64,000 nucleotides of DNA, taken from contig CM119264.1 of the NCBI GenBank assembly GCA_051294375.1, positions 25,112,051 to 25,176,050 of the forward strand, written 5' to 3'. This document shows, piece by piece, positions 1 to 12,999 of the stretch. Under the pieces are notes generated by a model. The model was not told where the DNA came from. It searched no databases and was given only the letters and a program-made list of their open reading frames with translations. The stretch's first letter is position 1; each line of letters opens with the position of its first letter. Both the position numbers and the translations under genes were made by a program. The stretch is from Paraspadella gotoi (taxonomy: Eukaryota > Chaetognatha).

Positions 1-1103
1 AATTAAGTTTGAAATGAAGTTTAGACGCTAAATTTGAAAAAAATGCGAAAAAAAAAATCCTAAACGACGCATCACGACTTTTGTAATTTCAATTTATTGT
101 TCTGTCTTACTTTATTCCTCCAATCTTCTTTCGATGTGCTAAAGTCGTAAAAATAACTATACATCACTTCGTTCATTAGTCTGTAACTGTTTACGTTGAA
201 GTTCCTCTCGCCTCTCAACGATTTTATTGTAAATTATGGACTGATGTAGATCAATAAATGTCTGTTCGCATATGGTTAAAACTCAGTGGTTTTTTTTTAT
301 TTGAATTTTTCATACAGTTGTAGAAATTACGTCTCTTAGTAGGACTAGAAGCTAGTTAGTTAAATCGGGTTAGATTCGTGGAAGGATTTAGATTCGTGGA
401 AGGATTTAGACTATCGACCCTTTGATCCGCGGGAAACCAAACGATCACCAGAAAAAAAGTAAATCCCTCTTGGTTAGCAAAAGTTTTGAAGACCTTAAAA
501 CACCCAAACTGCGATTATGGTTTCTTTTCTATGGCCGCCATTTGCAAACCAAATTAGCAGCCTTCGGTGTCCTGCCCTCTGTTGGGAGAGAAGGGTGAGA
601 CGAAGACGACGACGACGACGACGACGACAACGACGAGGATTTGGCCAAGAATAAAGACAACAACAACAACAAACGAAACTTGAAAATGTGAAAATGTGAA
701 AAAAAAGAAAAAAAAAAGAAAAAAAAATTATGACAGTTCAGATTAAAGAAACGAGAGTGAAAGAAAGAAATAAAGAAAAATAAAGAAAAAAGAAAAAAAG
801 AAAAAAGAAAAAAAAGGTAAAGAAGAAAAAAAGAAAAAAAATAAAGACAAAAGAAAAAGAAAGCAAGAGTCAAAAAAGAGAAGAAAATAACTAATACATA
901 AACATGAGTCATCGTCGTTTTCGACGTCGTCATCGTCGTCGTTTTTCAGATCCTCGCCTCTAAGGACGACGACTTCGTTGTCATGGTAATTATCTGCATG
1001 TCCCTCCTCTCTCGAACTTGGCGGGGCGTCTTCGGCGGCTGCGGCGTCGGCGGCTGCGGCCCGACGGCAGCGGCAGCGGCAGCTGACGGGGCGTTGTAAC
1101 AAG
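1..1103. other. Gene-free low-complexity left edge
   Basis: No coding sequence is supportable. The stretch holds a (GAC)n tract near 598-630, long A/AAAG-rich runs from about 690 to 870 and a GGC/GAC-rich patch near 1015-1090. Open frames here are runs of Phe, Ser or Ala produced by simple repeats. It ends at an N gap. Confidence 0.6.
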
Positions 1104-1113
1104 NNNNNNNNNN
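1104..1113. other. Assembly gap (10 N)
   Basis: Ten Ns. Its length differs from the 25-N gaps elsewhere in the window, so it was probably made by a different assembly step. Confidence 0.98.
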
Positions 1114-1889
1114 CACTTTTTATAACTTCACCGTGACGGCGTCGGCGCTCTTTGATCCATTAGCCTTTGATTTGACCGCTAAATGTGTAGGAGGAAGACG
1201 AGGAAGAGGAGGGAAAGGTGGAGGAGGAAGAAGGAAGAGGAGCGGAAGGAGGAGGCAGAGAAAGATTGGAAAGAGAAAAGAAGGAGATTTAGAGATAAAA
1301 AAAAAAAAAAGAACTAAACCTAAAAAGGAAATAAAATATATAAAAAGAAAAATGAGAGAAAATCGAGAAAGAGAGGAGGAGTAGTCACGAGGTCAAGGAG
1401 GGCAGAGGCGGCCGGAGATAATGATGGGTGGGTCAAGAGGGAATGCGGATGAGGAGGAGGAGGAGGAGGAGGAAGATGAAATCAGAGAGAAATTTATGAA
1501 AAATATAAGAGGGGAAAAAAGAACAAGAAATAGAATGAAAAAAAATACGAACAAAGTTGGGAAGATGTGGAATTAGAAGAAAAAAAAATGAGCGATCTAA
1601 TAAAGTGAATGGTTCGTGAATAGTAAATTGTGGGAAAGGGAGATTAGGAAGATGAGTGGGAATTTGGCAAAAGTTTTTTCGGCAATCACAAATCAATTCA
1701 GGGAAATATTTGAATTTCTCAAAACGGTCTCAAACGAGGGGCGAAAACTTCCATTTTTTTACACAAGTTTACTTGTATAAAAAAGATAAATACATTTAAA
1801 ATATCAAATATATTTCTAGAAATATCAAAAACTCATATATCTGAAACGTGCCAAAGAATTTATTTTGAAAAAAAAAATTACTCTGGACT

Positions 1890-1910
1890 CCTCTCTCTCT
1901 CTCTCTCTCT

Positions 1911-1952
<42 letters not shown>

Positions 1953-1975
1953 CTCTCTCTGCTCTCGATCTCTCT
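1890..1975. repeat. (CT)n microsatellite
   Basis: Imperfect CT dinucleotide run with a few single-base interruptions. Confidence 0.9.
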
Positions 1976-3534
1976 CCGTGCTTTATTGGTTCAACGCGGC
2001 AAGAGTCGGACCGAAACAGCAAAAGGGTCGAGGGTCAAAAACCGACTCAACGGTTTAAGCGCGTTTAAAAAAAAGGAAAAGAAAAAAAAACGCATTATCG
2101 TCGGGAGGCGGATTACAAATTGGTTTCGAAAAAAGTAAAAGATGGAGAGATGGATTTTAGAGAGGAGGGGTTGGAAAATGTGAGGGGGAGTAAATCATGG
2201 CGCGTTTGTTAAAACAATCGGTGGTAACTTCTCAAAAAATTAGATTATTAATATCATCATTATTATTAGATTATTAAATTATGTTTCTCGTTTTAGTGTG
2301 AATTTACATATCTATGCTTAAAGAGTCTGGGTTAAATGTTATTTGACTACGCATGGTTAAGAAAATAATCAAACAAGAAATCTTTTTGTTGATAATTTCA
2401 AAGATTGTACGTCGCTGTTGGCTTAATAAAAAAAAATCTACTGTTGGGTGTTCTTCGGTTTAAGACATTTCCTTGTATTTCGAAAAAAGGTTTTCCTGTC
2501 TCTCAGTGCGAAGGTAAGGAAGAAAGAGCAAACGATAATTTCACTGCTTCGTATATTTCACAATCTTGATGACGTGAGGAAGAAAAGATGACGACGTACG
2601 ACGACGACGACGACGACGACGACCGACGACGACGGTCTCCTCGTGATGATCTCCAGGGAAAAGCGAATCTTCTTCGGTGAAAGGAGAAAAATTCGTCACA
2701 GGAAATAAACCACGAGTCGAGGCTCACAGATTCACAATAGGGCGTGAAGGGAGTGGGTGAAATGGATTTATGAGGGTGAGGATGTTAATACTGGAATGGG
2801 ATTGTGATGCATATGGGAAGGAAGATGGGTAGATTTGGAACAGAAATGTCAGATATACAAGATCTCATGCGGACCAGAAAGTGACAAAACGAGTATTTTA
2901 ATTTCAACCCAAAAACTACATATTCGCAAAAATATTTAGCTATCGGTTACCGCATAGCTTGTTGTTCACATTGGACACTGTGAAGACATTCGTTCGCCAG
3001 ATGATGACACTAAAGGGGATAAAGATGACCGGCGTGAATTGAAGGGTCAAGAACGACGCGAAGTGAGGAAGAAAGGTTCACGTGAAATTGGTCGTCTTGC
3101 TAACTTGACTTCGTTAATCATTGTTTCAGTATTTGCGCTGCAACTCTATAAGTCAATTTTACGTCCGTCTGTCGGTCAGTCGGTCCGTCGGTTTGTCTGT
3201 CCATCGGCCTGCTCAAAACTTACATATAGCATGTAGTTGGTTGCTCAATACTCATTTGTAAAGAAGGGAAAATCCTCAAATTTAAGTGACTACAAGCGCC
3301 GGCTTTAGGAAAACCTAAAACTATAAAAAAACAAAAGACGGAATTTCAATGCAGTGCGTGTCGTAAATACATAGGCTAAGAAAGTTATTGTAATCATGTC
3401 ATGAAACGAAAAAAAAGTGATAAGGCAGTTACTGCGGCGCAACACATTTTAATTACCGTTCTTGTTTTATTTATTCTTTTTGTAGTTTTTTTTACCTTTT
3501 TCTTATTCTTCTTTTCATTTCTTTTCTGTTCTTT

Positions 3535-3615
3535 CTCTTCTCTTCTCTTCTCTTCTCTTCTCTTCTCTTCTCTTCTCTTCCTTTCTCTTCTCTTCACTTC
3601 TCTTCTCTTTTTTTC
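3535..3615. repeat. (TCTTC)n microsatellite
   Basis: Tandem TCTTC pentamers, flanked by T-rich sequence. Confidence 0.9.
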
Positions 3616-4759
3616 TTATTTTTTCCTTTTCTTCATTCTCTCCATCTTTCTTATACTCGGCGAATGTGAGATTGTGACTTTTTAAAGATTCTCTTTTCAT
3701 GAATATCCCTTCCACCCCAGTTAACTTTACCGTCAAACACTCGCTCCCGCTCTCCTTCTCCACCCATCGTAGCGCCCTCTCTCACTGCGTTATCCACATG
3801 TGAGAGACCTCATTCTTGTTCCTCACAAAAACGATCTTGAATAATAAAAAGTCTATATTTTCAAAAATTAATTTGATTGTTATTATTTTTTGGTGACTGA
3901 TTTAAAGTGTTATTTTTTGCCATGATCTGTGACGAGGTTTGTGTCAGAACAATGTAAGTGTTATATTCAGCTTTCATGTTCAGCTCTCTTTAAGGGTATG
4001 CATCTATGTCTTATCCGATTCCTTTAACCAATGTTCCTATTCCTCTCCTAATTCCTATTCCTATTTCTTAACCCTTTTTTTCCTCAATCCTCATCTCCTT
4101 CTCCTCCTCCTTCTCTCTCTTCTTCTCCTTCTTCTCTTTCTATGTTCCCTTCTCTTTCTCTTTTTCTCTCTCCTCTCTCGTTTTCTCCTTCTCTCTCTCC
4201 TCTTTTTCTCCTTCTACTTTTGCAAATGCAATTTCCTTCTTTTTTCGATGCTGGCGTCAAAACTTTGCATAAGGCGACGTCGTCTGTCTCGTGTTATGCC
4301 GACATTTGGTCGTTGTCCGTCTCAGTCGTGCAACACTTGGTCGTCGTGGATGCGCCTCGTCAATTTGGACCGTCAGAATTTGTTCTGGTCAGACGTTAAA
4401 TTTTCTACCCTGTCTCTACTTCACGATATTTCCAACTCGTTATCAAATGGTCCGAAAATGTCGTTTTGCTAATGTTTAGACTTACTTATTATCGAACGTC
4501 GTCGTTGTCGTCATCGTTCAGTCGTCATTTCAGTTTCAATCCTCTCTTAGATTTTGCTCAAGGATTCTTATCATGACTTAACCAGAAACGAGAAGACGTT
4601 CTGTTTTGTTTTGTTTGTTTCGTTTGACCTCAAACGTCAAGGATTATTTTTTTGGTGTCGCCCGCGCATGTGTGGACGTGTGAAGGCTGTGATGTTGGAA
4701 GGCTTTCGGGCTGCCTGTCTTGTCTCCTGTCTCTCTTTCTCTCTCCTCTCGTCTTCTCT

Positions 4760-4812
<53 letters not shown>

Positions 4813-5462
4813 CTCCTCCTCTTCGATAAATAAGCTGTTGAAGATCAAATCCGCCGACTTGACCGAGGGTTTATATTCGTTGGCGTTCGTCGTCGTCCGT
4901 CGTCGTCGTCGTCAACACTGTTTTGCCGACTTTTTTTCAGTCGTCGTCGCATCGTCTTTCGTCGTCGTCGTCTTCAACGGACAGACCGTGCGACTTTCAG
5001 CGTCTGGGGAAATCTTTTTTTTTCTTTTTTCCTCCTCTCATCCTACCCCCATTTTTTGCTTCCTTTTTCCTTTCTTAGTTCACGAAATTCAGTCTTGTAT
5101 GCCCCATTCTATCCTATTTTGCTCCTTTCCTTCTCTCTCCATTAACCTCACCCATCTACCTTCCTATTCCTCGTCTTTTTTTTTCCTTCCTTTCCGTTTT
5201 CAAACTACCACCGCCAAACAGCACCATCTCCTAGCTTTTTTTCCCTTTTCCTTTCTACCTTCCTTTTTTTCCGCTCTTCGCCTTCTCCCCTTTTCAACCC
5301 CTTCTCCCTTCCCCTCCTCAATCCAGTAGTGCATTATGTGTGCATCGTCCTCGCGTCGTGCATACAATGTCACGATCGACCTGTCAACATGTCAAACGCG
5401 GCGCGCGAAGAGACAAATACCGCCGCGGTTCCATACCCGCCGCGCGAAACAGTACATTTCAG

Positions 5463-5529
5463 TAGAGAGAGAGAGAGAGAGCGAAAGAGAGAGGAGAGAG
5501 AGAAAGAGAGAGAGAGAAGAGAGATGGAG

Positions 5530-5571
<42 letters not shown>
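5463..5571. repeat. (GA)n microsatellite
   Basis: Long GA run with a few GGA/AAG interruptions. Confidence 0.9.
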
Positions 5572-5572
<1 letters not shown>

Positions 5573-6569
5573 AGACCCGGACGTCTGTGTCTGTCCCCAT
5601 CAGTATATCGCGTCTGTTCCATCGCCTGACGGAACATGACACACTGAACGCGATCACGGTTCCTAATTTTTTTACGGGTTAGAAGTCCTATGCCCCATAC
5701 TTCCAAACTCGTCAACCGTTGACAGGTCAATACCCGGGAAGGCAATGTTTACCTTCTGTCACTGCAAAGAGGAAGCGTCCTCCATAAAAATACTTTCGCG
5801 AATATGCGGGTTCCACAAAGCTTATTGCAACTGCTCACTATTGTTTAATGTCTATTCATATCAATTTGCATAAATAGAAAAACAACAACGGTATTCAGAA
5901 TAGTTTTGTATTTCTACTTCGAATGAAGGTTATGTGCAGAAATGAAAATTATAATAGCGTGACCATCGACCCGCAAATATAAAATTCGTTCGACCATCGG
6001 TTAGAAATTTTCTTTATTGTTATCGCCAAAAAGTACTGGATAATATGGGACGCAAAAGTTTAATCGAAGTAGACGAAAGCCATAAGGCTAAAATTTTAGC
6101 CACGAATAATACGCGAGTTAGAGAAAAAATTACTCGAAAAACGAAAACTGTAAAGACTAAGAAGACGAACTAGTCTCTATATACAAATATAAACGACTGC
6201 AATTACTTCGAAACGAATGGATAACGCAGCAGGACAGCAAAATATTAAAATTCAAACAGATGCAAAACGAAATCTATGACGTTAACAAAAAAAAATACTA
6301 AAAACGAATGGAAGCGCGGAAAGTAATAAAGAAATTCGGAGGCAACGGTAAATTGTTTATAAATGATTTCAAAAAAAGACAGAGACGACGGTCAGGGATG
6401 CTACAGCGAGTATGTTATTTGGAAACGATGTAAATTCACTAAAAAATATTTAACGTTACAGACAATTACAAGACCGCGAACCCGGACGAAAGACCTTCGA
6501 CGACGCTCCCAGCATTAACGTACAGAGAAAATTGTGAGAGTTTATTAAATCGAATGGAATTAGGGTGAC

Positions 6570-7260
6570 GAACTCTTACCGAGCTTCGCATCCCCATTCG
6601 GTTTCAATATCGGCCATTGTCGGGGTGGCGATCGGGGTCGGGAAAAAGACGTTTTGTCTACAAATTTTTACGCAAACGCGGGTACAGCATGCTCACCTTG
6701 GTCCGCGACATAATTTACTATTTTTTACCATTGGCGACCAAGAGGTCTTCCACGAACCCCGCACAACAATATCAATTTCATATAAGGCTTCGACGAAGGA
6801 GTTTTAATTTCCGAGAGAACTCTTGAAGGACCAAAAAGGCGGGTGGTTGTGGCTGGACGATCAGATCGGCGTCATCGGGACCCGAAGCTTTCTGCAGAGA
6901 ATGATGACAAAATATCTGCATCATCAGAGGATTCACGCTTATTATTTTGCTACAACGATTGTGTTCTATCAGAAAACATTCCCAATTTTTACCATAGTCT
7001 CTCGAAACACACATATAAATATACTAGCTCCTAACAGAGGACAGGAATGGGGATAACCACGCTAGGCAGACAGTTTTGTTTCCGGATAAAATATTTCTTT
7101 TTTTATGGACAGGTTACGACGACGCAATGTAAGGATCTTACCAACATCTATTAATCGATTCTTCTCCGAGAGTTTCACCATTCTTGCCGGCCTCCGCGCG
7201 AGACATCCTCCAAGTCCCGAGTACGACGCACCCATCGTCTACGTAGGAGGGAGAAAATAC
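6570..7260 (+). pseudogene. Polinton packaging ATPase (FtsK/HerA-like), frameshifted
   Basis: Reading across frame changes gives the order expected for the Polinton DNA-packaging ATPase. There is a Walker A-like GSGK followed by FVYKF near 6630-6670. A Walker B-like LWLDD lies near 6846-6866. The KYLHHQRI block near 6910-6935 resembles the family's TK-SHHQ/R motif. A YQKTF segment near 6970 and SRNTHINIL near 7000 match the family's segment ending in N-hY-I-hF. An LGRQF-like piece near 7060 follows after another frame change. No frame stays open throughout, so the gene as written cannot be translated. The enzyme would pump element DNA into capsids. The motif order makes this more convincing than any single match. 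Confidence 0.6.
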
Positions 7261-8769
7261 GATAGAGAAAAAAAAAAAAGAGAAAATGAAATTAAAAGAA
7301 ATATTCCCATTTTATGAATACATTGCCCTCATTAACTACTAAGCACAAAAAATTTATCAAGAGGCAGACCCAAACGTTATTAAAACACGATTTGCGAAGA
7401 AATATTGTTAAATATAAGCAGAGGCAAACAGATTTTCAATAGACCCCGATCTCTACAGAAAACTGAAAAAGTATAAAGGACATAAAATTCCTTGTTCTCA
7501 GAAACCATAAGACGAAATCTTTTGAGAGCAGGTTCTGCAGAAGGTCGCGGCTTGAATATTAAATTCCGTCTCTCGCCCTCATTCCACGTCTCGTTAAATA
7601 TTTTTAAAAAACAATCATGAGTTCCTTCAAAAAAAATGTACATGTTGACGAGGAAACAATACAATAGATTTTAAAACGACGAAAAAGCGGGACGCTGCCG
7701 CCGGGAGCGCCGGAATTTATCATGCCAAAAAAAAAAAATATAACAAAAAATTCAATAGAAGATAAAATATGAAAAAACATGAAGAGCAAATCAGAACTGG
7801 AACTAAAATTGGGGATACGGCATAGACCACTCAATTCGTCGACCTCCTGATCGATACTGTACGGAACAGAGTGCTCCGGAGCCGGAGAGACCCGCCACCC
7901 CACCCAGGAAGCCAGAGAAGCGAAGTCGCGCGACAGCGAGCGCCCCGCCACCCGTTAACCCAAAACAAAGTAAGAGTCGCGAAAATAATATCGCAAACAT
8001 TAGCGCCTAGTATACGATATAAGGGGTTAAGGTTATTACGGCAGACTCCAGAATTTTCCCAATTTACTTATAAACCGATACAAAATAATAGGTGAACGGA
8101 AACGCCTACCAGGAGAAAACCAAAGAAGATCGTCGACGATCTCGTTAGAGCGAGAAAGAGCCTGGACTCACCCAGTAAAAAACGATTTGCGAGAACCATC
8201 AGTAGATAACAGGATCCTAAAACGAAAGATTTTAATTTAATAAAGAAGCGAAACAAATTTTAAAGGGGACCTTTGCGAGTGGGAAGAGCGGGAGGAATGC
8301 CAGCCAGCCCGAGACCATCGTCCCACCTGGACTCGCGCCCAGGAAAATCCAGATTTCCGCAGCTACCGTTTTTAAACGCCGGGCGGGCGCCAGACGAAGA
8401 TGAGCGATCTCACGACGAACCATTTAAAGAGTTGCGACCGGCTACAAACTGCCGAAGAGGGTCGTATTCGAAGAATCCTCGAGAAAAATGGAACACGGCG
8501 GAAAAGGAAAAAAGATCAGAAAAGAGGAAGGAAAGGAAAAAAGCCGCAAAGAAGGAAGCGGGGGAAAGAGAAAATTCAACGCCGGAGTCAGGACTCAGAA
8601 AAAATGGGAAAAATATTTTTATGAGAAAGTTCCAAAAATTATTAACGAAACCAAAAAAGAAGTGGGAGAAATTCCAACTGAAGACCCTTCAACGATCAGA
8701 TTGAAGAAAGAAAGGAGGGAAGTAACAATAAACAGGTTTGCGATTGGTTATTACATCACCCACATATTC

Positions 8770-9520
8770 GTTTACATAACCTAGGAGAATAAATTCGAAA
8801 GAACGAACTATGAAAGAAACTTAACGTGAACCGACACGTGGAACGCCGATCTCGTCTCTCTCATAGAAAATATCAATATTAATTCGGACATTACTTCATG
8901 CTTTGCTGCGTGATTCTTTTCTCGCCGCGCATGTGCGACCCATTCAAACCGCAAACGACGGTGAATATGAAGACGCTTTTCGACTCAATATTCGAAGAGA
9001 CAAAGGAGACGCCCAGAAACCTGACGAGCGACCAAGGAACCGAATTCCACGAGTCTGGAAAAATTATTTCAAAGAGAACATGAATTAACTTATTACAACA
9101 TCCAAAGTCCCGCTAAAACCGTTCATTCGTGCGAAAGATTCAATAAGAACCCTGGAGGGAGCGATCCCATAAATATTTCACGCCCGAAAGAAAACCCTCA
9201 GATGGTTCGACGTCTTACAACCGCTGGTGGAAGTTACACGCCACCCCCGACTCCAACCTATTTAATTATTGAGCCTCCCGACGGAGAATATATTTCTGCG
9301 CAGCCAACATTAAATGAAGTGCATCGTCAATACAAGAAGCGAGAGAAGACTGAAAAGAGGAGAAATACAAAAAAAAAACTCAGTTCGAGGTGGGGGATTT
9401 TTTTCGTCAGGGTAATCAAGGAAGGACGATCTGGGCAAATTTTACCTGGGCGGCTACTACCCGGCCTTCAGTCCATCGGTTCATAAAATAAGAGAGATTC
9501 GTTGTCCAGCGTCCTTCCAA
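8770..9520 (+). pseudogene. Polinton-type integrase (rve fold), frameshifted
   Basis: A DTWNADL segment near 8833-8852 fits the first catalytic Asp of the rve integrase core. FDSIFEETKETPRNL then SDQGTEF (about 8975-9045) fits the region around the second Asp. A CERFN segment near 9130-9145 fits the position of the catalytic Glu (usually V-E-R-F-N-R). A VGDFFRQGNQG-like piece near 9390-9420 resembles the C-terminal chromo-like region of Polinton integrases. Several frame changes and in-frame stops interrupt it. It would insert the element into host DNA. Other rve-type transposon integrases share these motifs; the nearby packaging ATPase favours Polinton. Confidence 0.6.
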
Positions 9521-12500
9521 GTAAAAAGGTGAAGATAAGATGCGATCTTAATTACGACAGGAATCAGTGTCTAAAAGGAGACGACTTTTGGAAGCAACGA
9601 GGGATTCACATACTATCTCAAAGGAAAGAGAGAGGTCGGCGAAAGACCTAAGAAATAATCGGCGGTAATTTGGCAAAGAAACGGAATATAACGTTAAAAT
9701 CGGTTTTGGACCGGAACCTTTCTTTGTGGCTCAACGAAAAAGGATTAGCCAAATTTAAATCAAAAACCATGGAGTTCCAGTGGAGGTGGAATATTCCGAA
9801 TAGTTGCACCGCCTTGTTCAGGATAATAAAGCATCGTCCTTCGTCAACCGCTCCCACAATCCCTATATACCTGGACGAAACACTAATGGGTCGCTTTTCA
9901 GAAATTTCCTTCGTCAAAGAAAATTCGAAACTTGGAAGCCATGAATTCGAAATTTTTGATTTTTTGTTCGGACAAAAAAAATGTCCCCGGTTTCTACGGC
10001 AAGGACGAATAGAGGCAGGAGAATCGAAAGCGGTTATTACGATCTTCGGAACAATTTAATATCGGCGCAAATCACGTTAATGGCAGCACGTCCCCTGATT
10101 GAAGGGTATCAAAATTTTCACTTTCGACCGATAAGTAAATTTGTTTTGGTTTCACTACAAAAAGGAATATTATTATTTTTTATTTAAGAATTCATCAATA
10201 AATTATGTCTTTACTGGGTCTTCATGCCACGGAAGAGAGCAAAAATCTTTTCAACCCTGTTAGGATCGCCAAAGAATAGGCCGACTCTTTCGAGTACGAA
10301 ACAGAGGACGGTAAATATTATCTAATAGAAAGGTTTCAAAGAAAAACAGAGTCATGTTGCCGAGAACGGCCTGCCAGGAAACGGATCCAATTTTTAATAC
10401 AAGAAGTCAGGTGCAACTGATCGAACGCATTCGCCGTCTATTGCTCAGTGTCCAATGGGACGTCATTCGGTGACAAGTTGACAACATTTAGGTGGTCCCC
10501 GCTTAAGGCAAGGCCCAACGAAAAGGTAACAAGTACTCTCAGTATCCTTCCCTTTCCCCACAATACATTCCCCCATGCAGATCGGGAACACTATCAAAGA
10601 GATAACCATTCAGATTATTTTGTACGGGAACCTCATAGATTTATGTACATCTTTTCGTCCAGAGTTAAATTTAATTATTCAAAAAAAAGAAATACCTGGG
10701 ATTGCACCAACGATGCCTCTCTTTAGCCCCCTACGCCCTCGCCAGGGAAGAAACCAGTTGGATCCGGGAATTACGTGTCAATCCCTCGAGAATCCATAGG
10801 GCAAATTCGTATTACTCCTCGGGGGGCCTTGAGATCCTTACTTCCAGTGTAAGGAAGGCGAGAAGAACCTGGGCTGAAGAAGGATAGGGCGGGGGGTCAA
10901 TTTACCGGGAGCGTAGCCAAGAGGAAAAAAAATGAAAGAGAGTCTGACCAAGGATAAGACGCCCATAAATTAAAAAAAAAAAGAGCTAACGAAAGAAGGG
11001 AAGGAGTCTAAAACGAGAACGGGTGGGGGGTTATAACACGCACCCATTTTCGGTTCACCCGGCAGTAATAGATGAGTCCGAACCATTCGCGCGACCTCTG
11101 GAGCAGGCAAGAAAAAATCAAAAGTAAGTAGTAGATAAAGAGTAAAAAAGGGGTCTTGCGGTCTAGGAGTCGGGAAAGAGAAAACCAAAGTAAAAAAAAG
11201 GAAGAACCGAAAAGATTTTCGATTTTTGATTAAAGGAGGAAAATGGCGGCTTGCGCTGATGGAACATTCGGGCCACGACATGCGTGGACAGAGGGATTGA
11301 AGGGAACGTTTGTGACAAGAGCAATAGTGGAGTCATCCATAAACATAGCAGCGTCTACTTTTAGAGGGTTGAAGCCTCAAATTCCTCTCGACTCCAAGTT
11401 CTTCCCAAGATGCCTTCAAGCGAGGCCATGAACGAAAATTTCTCCGATTTCGGAGATATCCTACATGAAACTCACATTAAAGAGATCACTAAGGCGATAA
11501 TACGCCTATCGGTTTCGTGCAGCGTTCGGCGGCCAACACTTCGGTCGGTTTCACGCAGATACCAACGGCCTCAATTTTTAAAAATTTGGATATTCGTTAA
11601 GGAGGGCAGTTACTTTAACCCGCAGATAATTGGGATAATTGGTCATGGGTACTTCGTGGTTGACCATTTAATGAACATGGATAAACAATGGTTGAGAAAC
11701 GAAAGGAAAATTTATTAGGTGTATTACGAGAGTAACCCCAGTACTAACCGAGCGGACACGGGCTTTTCCGGCTTAGGGAACGTCCTGGACTACAAAGCTT
11801 TCCCACCGTACCGTAGTACGTAGCCCCCATTCTCCCAGCTTCGCCCTTTCCTGCACGCGATGGAATGCTTTCCATGATGGTACGTGAGTATAGCCTACGA
11901 AAGACAGTCGACGCCTTCCCCAGTCGACTTTTCGGACATAGAGGACCGTAGCTTCAAATACGAAATCATCGGACATGTCCGTCATGCTTCAAACAGTTCG
12001 TGCGCGTAATCTCTGCCGACGTTATACCTTAAGATTGGAAGGTCGACATTGGCGAAAAAAAATCTTAGGTCGTTACGAATAAAGATATTGCCCGATGCCT
12101 TTCGAATGAACACAGCTTACCATCAGGGTAGAAGATCTTATTTCTCGACGACGTTTCGGCGGAAAACGAGGTCCCTCAAGTGCCATAGTCGGCATCGTCG
12201 ATCGCCCTCTGTGCTTCGGAAGTAGCTTCTTAAAGTCGCCGTACATTGTTCAACACGAATAACCAAAAAATTGTATAAATAATGGAATCAGATTTCTGGA
12301 AAAAAAAAGTTACCCCCCAGTCCGATGGTTTCGACCTTCGATTTCGGAATCGACGACGGGCGCCAGATTGGAAATCGAAGGTTTCTATCGTTATTTCAGC
12401 TGAAGTCATTTAATTCCAAAGGATTCCCTTATGCATAGACTACTGAAAGATACGCAGGGTACACGTTGATATGCGCACCACCTTCGATAGCGCCCCCAGC

Positions 12501-12999
12501 ACGTCGCCCCGACATTCACTGTTTACCCCAATCGCGCCGGCCAATACGCTGGAATTCGGCGCCGATCTCCCCCCACCAATAGTTAAACTTTTGGTATAAA
12601 TTACTATTTTTTAATCGCGAAATCTTCATAAATCTCAGAGACGAGTTCTTGCTAATTATTAATCATATTCCTGTAATAAAAAATTTCAAGCGGATAAAGA
12701 AGTTCCAAGCGAAAAAAGTTCAAAGCAAGACAAGAAAAAAATTTCCCAAGCGAAAAAAAACCAGCGGACATTTTGTCTTTTTTATTTCCCATCGATCGCT
12801 GCGGCTGACGCTACGGACCTCATCTGGATACCCCGATCGGGGCTGATCAAGTAGCATTTTTTCCGATCACGTTGATTTCGCTTCTTTTTTTTCATCGGGA
12901 CTAAGCGTGGGAATCAAATACCGATATTATTAAACCAAATCGTTGCTAATTTACACACGCAAAAAGCAAAGGCATCCTCGGGCGACGGGCACTCGGAGT

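Larger units (their letters stand above)
1114..5900. other. Gene-free purine/pyrimidine-rich region
   Basis: No gene is recognised. Contents in order: GA-rich DNA (1180-1500), a (CT)n microsatellite (about 1890-1975), a (GAC)n tract (about 2596-2634), a CGTCGGT-type short repeat (about 3160-3205), (TCTTC)n (about 3535-3615), T/C-rich DNA (4040-4240), (CT)n (about 4755-4822), (GTC)n (about 4885-4985) and (GA)n (about 5463-5571). The 4390-5310 part recurs, diverged, at 17330-18480. Confidence 0.55.
5900..12600 (+). mobile_element. Decayed Polinton/Maverick-like element
   Basis: Two plus-strand regions translate, with frameshifts, into Polinton-type proteins: a packaging ATPase at about 6570-7260 and a retroviral-type integrase at about 8770-9520. 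Between and after them (7.3-8.7 kb, 9.6-12.6 kb) are short broken frames of similar composition that I cannot assign; they could be remains of capsid, protease or other element genes. I did not find a protein-primed DNA polymerase or terminal inverted repeats, so the limits are approximate. Polintons are large self-synthesising DNA transposons related to virophages. The frameshifts may be real decay or uncorrected base errors. The rejected alternative, one retrotransposon, does not explain the ATPase. Confidence 0.6.
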
